Assembly (NCBI GenBank): GCA_020723085.1
Contig: DYJN01000014.1
Coordinates: 1 to 64,000 of the forward strand
Length of the DNA stretch: 64,000 bases
Source: Arcobacter sp.
GTDB lineage: Bacteria > Acidobacteriota > Terriglobia > Bryobacterales > Bryobacteraceae
Direction of reading: 5' to 3'
Below, in pieces: positions 62,107 to 64,000 of the stretch. The stretch's first letter is position 1, and each line of letters starts with the position of its first letter. The position numbers were made by a program, and so were the translations under genes. The notes under the pieces were generated by a model that had not been told where the DNA came from, searched no databases, and saw nothing but the letters and a program-made list of their open reading frames with translations.

Positions 62107-63627
62107 TCAGCTCCAGTAGCTCCGATCCAGGCTGCGGTACTGCACCGCCTCGGCTACATGCTTGGCCTGGATCTCCTCCACTCCAGCCAGGTCCGCGATC
62201 GTCCGCGCTACCTTCAGAATCCGGTCGTGCGCGCGCGCCGACAGCGCCAGGCGCTTCACCGCCTGCTCCAGCGTCCGCTCGCCCGCCGCGTCCAGCGGGC
62301 ACAGCTCGCGCAGCCGCCCCGGAGGGATCTCCGCATTCACAAAGCCCCGCGCGCGCTGCCGCTTGCGCGCCTCGAGCACCCGCTGCCGCATCTCCGCCGA
62401 CCCCGCTCCCCCGTTGCGCGTGCGGAGCTCCTGGAACGGCACCGCCGGCACTTCGATGTGCAGATCGATCCGGTCGAGCAGCGGCCCGCTGATCTTGCTC
62501 AAGTATTGCTGGATCTGCGCCCCCGTGCACCGGCATTCCCGCGTCGGATCCCCAAAGTAGCCGCACCGGCACGGGTTCATCGCCGCCACCAGCGTGAACC
62601 CCGCCGGAAACCGCACAGTCATCTGTGACCGCGCGATCACTACCGCCCGTTCTTCCAGCGGCTGCCGCAGCAACTCCAGAACATTTCTGGGGAATTCCGG
62701 CAGCTCGTCCAGAAACAGCACGCCGTGATGGGCCAGGCTCACCTCGCCCGGGCGTGGCATCCCTATCCCGCCGCCCACCAGCGCCGCATCGGAAATCGTG
62801 TGATGCGGCGCCCGGAACGGACGCGAGCGCAGCAGCCCCTGCCCGCCCGGCAGCGCGCCCGCAACGGAGTGGATCCGCGTCGCCTCCAGCGCCTCTTCCA
62901 GCGTCAGCGGCGGCAGGATCCCCGCCAGGCGCCGCGCCAGCATCGTCTTTCCCGAACCCGGCGGTCCGATCAGCAGCACATTGTGCCCGCCCGCCGCCGC
63001 CACTTCCAGCGCCCGCTTCGCCGTCGTCTGACCGCGCACGTCGCGGAAATCCAGATCTTCGCCCTCAGTCCCCGGCGCCGCCGCCGCGCTCGGCAGGTCC
63101 GGTTGAAACCGCGCCGGGTCGGTCAGCAGTCCAATCACTTCGCTCAGGTGCCCCACGCCGTACACTTGCAGGCCCTCTACCACGGCAGCCTCCGGGGCGT
63201 TCTCCTTGGGCACGATCACCGCCCGCGCCCCCTGCTCCCGCGCGCATGCCGCCACCGGCAGCACTCCTCGCACCGGACGCACGCTCCCGTCCAGCGACAG
63301 CTCGCCCACCAGCACTTGATCGTGCCGGGTGGGCGCGTGCCCCAGCGCACCCAAAATCGCCACCGCAATGGGCAGATCGAAGCCCGCCCCCTCCTTCCGC
63401 AAGCTCGCCGGCGCAAGGTTCACCGTCACCGTCTGGCTGGGCACGTGAAAACCGCTGTTGGCCAGCGCTGAGCGGATCCGCTGCCGGCTCTCCTTCACCG
63501 CCGTGTCCGGCATCCCCACCACGATGAAATCCCGCTCCGTCCCCCCGGGATAGACGTCGACCTCCACATCCACCGGTTGGGCATCGATGCCCACCAGCGC
63601 GGCGCTCAGCGTGCGGAACAGAGCCAT
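62107..63627 (-). CDS. comM: YifB/ComM family Mg-chelatase-like ATPase
   Basis: 506 residues. N-terminal Lon-protease-like fold (GIDAQPVDVEVDVYPGG, VVGMPDTAVKESRQRIRSAL, LAPASLRKEGAGFDLPIAVA) is followed by the AAA+ ATPase: Walker A GPPGSGKT (221-228), Walker B HGVLFLDELPEF, and the C-terminal CRCGYFGDPTRECRCT. ComM is a hexameric helicase that extends branch migration during natural transformation. ATG 63627 gives the usual length. Confidence 0.93.
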   Translation of the reverse strand: MALFRTLSAALVGIDAQPVDVEVDVYPGGTERDFIVVGMPDTAVKESRQRIRSALANSGFHVPSQTVTVNLAPASLRKEGAGFDLPIAVAILGALGHAPTRHDQVLVGELSLDGSVRPVRGVLPVAACAREQGARAVIVPKENAPEAAVVEGLQVYGVGHLSEVIGLLTDPARFQPDLPSAAAAPGTEGEDLDFRDVRGQTTAKRALEVAAAGGHNVLLIGPPGSGKTMLARRLAGILPPLTLEEALEATRIHSVAGALPGGQGLLRSRPFRAPHHTISDAALVGGGIGMPRPGEVSLAHHGVLFLDELPEFPRNVLELLRQPLEERAVVIARSQMTVRFPAGFTLVAAMNPCRCGYFGDPTRECRCTGAQIQQYLSKISGPLLDRIDLHIEVPAVPFQELRTRNGGAGSAEMRQRVLEARKRQRARGFVNAEIPPGRLRELCPLDAAGERTLEQAVKRLALSARAHDRILKVARTIADLAGVEEIQAKHVAEAVQYRSLDRSYWS

Positions 63628-64000
63628 CGGGCGCGGCGGCCTCCTCCCGTGTAGTGGTCAGGCAGCCGCTTTCCTCTCACCCTGCATCGCACGGTGGACG
63701 CCTTCCGGGTTCTTCGGTGATTCCCCAGCAGGAGTGCTTGCCTGACCTTTCGGCATCGTCTGGCGGTCCGCGCCCAGCCATCGCTTCCCACTCCGCCCTG
63801 CTGCCTTTTACAGAAGCTCTCTTGTTTCAGCACGAGCCCCTGTGAGACACTTTCAAGCCAGGAGGGCCCGGGTGCCTGACTTTCCCGGAGGAGCCTGGCT
63901 GTCCTGGCCAGGAAACGGCAAATCCCGTGTGCTTCTGCTCCCGGACGGATCATCGGTTTCCGGCGCCGGACTCCTGGATCGGGCAGAGCGGGCCGCACGC
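63628..64000. other. Window-end region without a recognised gene
   Basis: 373 bases. Open frames here have no recognisable family, no clear ribosome site and reduced coding character. The region holds several self-complementary stretches, including AGCCAGG (63857) pairing with CCTGGCT (63894), and copies of TGCCTGAC. It could hold a promoter for comM or the edge of a feature continuing beyond the window. Confidence 0.4.
63656..63747. repeat. 9-base inverted repeat pair
   Basis: GGTCAGGCA at 63656-63664 and its reverse complement TGCCTGACC at 63739-63747 bracket 74 bases. A third copy, TGCCTGAC, occurs at 63873-63880. They may be ends of a short mobile element or a non-coding RNA hairpin. No transposase is present, and the length is too short to classify. 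Confidence 0.35.

Noticed and set aside
63606-63998. 130-codon minus-strand frame at the window end
   Set aside because: Arg-rich with no recognisable motif and overlapping the comM start; treated as non-coding.

Overview
The window is a GC-rich, gene-dense bacterial chromosome segment with about 70 protein genes, few intergenic gaps and many 4-bp ATGA/GTGA stop-start overlaps. Two PEP-CTERM proteins, a Tad (tight adherence) pilus locus, many exported enzymes with plain or twin-arginine leaders, and paired TlpA-like redoxins suggest a Gram-negative soil or sediment bacterium. My best guess is Acidobacteriota, close to Bryobacterales/Solibacter-like lineages. That is inferred from gene style only. 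No rRNA, tRNA, CRISPR array, intact insertion sequence or prophage was seen.

Layout. 1-5.8 kb: an M16 peptidase, a TPM/nucleotidyltransferase/LemA set, and an aldehyde dehydrogenase plus FAH-fold dehydratase pair that fits oxidative pentose or sugar-acid breakdown. 5.8-14 kb: recX, YtxH and DUF948-like envelope proteins, an exported M1-type peptidase, a type-5 uracil-DNA glycosylase, an apparently secreted TenA, a purine permease and a Tat-type nucleosidase. 14-16 kb: two divergent PEP-CTERM proteins around a lower-GC spacer. 16-20.9 kb: ABC-F ATPase, D-aminoacylase-like amidohydrolase, accD and rlmH.

20.9-27.7 kb is the most interesting part. It is a tightly packed eight-gene minus-strand operon: an SPFH protein with a zinc ribbon, SpeD, two zinc-ribbon DUF4178 proteins, a small membrane protein, DUF350, a membrane-embedded spermidine-synthase homologue and an FAD amine oxidase. 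It looks like an envelope-associated system that makes decarboxylated AdoMet, transfers its aminopropyl group and perhaps oxidises the product. Divergent from it are an unusual RpiB, a DeoC with a four-cysteine N-terminal extension, a GAF-GAF-SpoIIE phosphatase and lysA.

32-36.3 kb (minus strand): a redox/carboxypeptidase-regulatory operon headed by a LysW-like acidic zinc-ribbon protein, then folE with two tandem 6-pyruvoyl-tetrahydropterin synthase paralogues. One paralogue keeps the catalytic Cys; the other has Glu in its place, as in folate-pathway PTPS-III enzymes. 36.4-45.8 kb: TlpA-like protein, GlcD, a Tat-tagged UroD-family protein, a methyltransferase, a possible alpha/alpha-toroid protein, a serine hydrolase, a MarR-pirin pair and a multi-spanning GT-C-like protein.

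45.8-61.4 kb is the Tad pilus region. On the plus strand lie the Flp pilin gene (57 codons), cpaB, cpaC, cpaE, cpaF, tadB, tadC and a 37-codon membrane microprotein. On the minus strand lie tadE/tadG genes, a TonB-like protein with a long Gly/Ser linker, and a LuxR-type regulator with a degenerate receiver; a prepilin peptidase closes the region. 61.4-64 kb: a J-domain protein, comM, and a gene-free end with small repeats.
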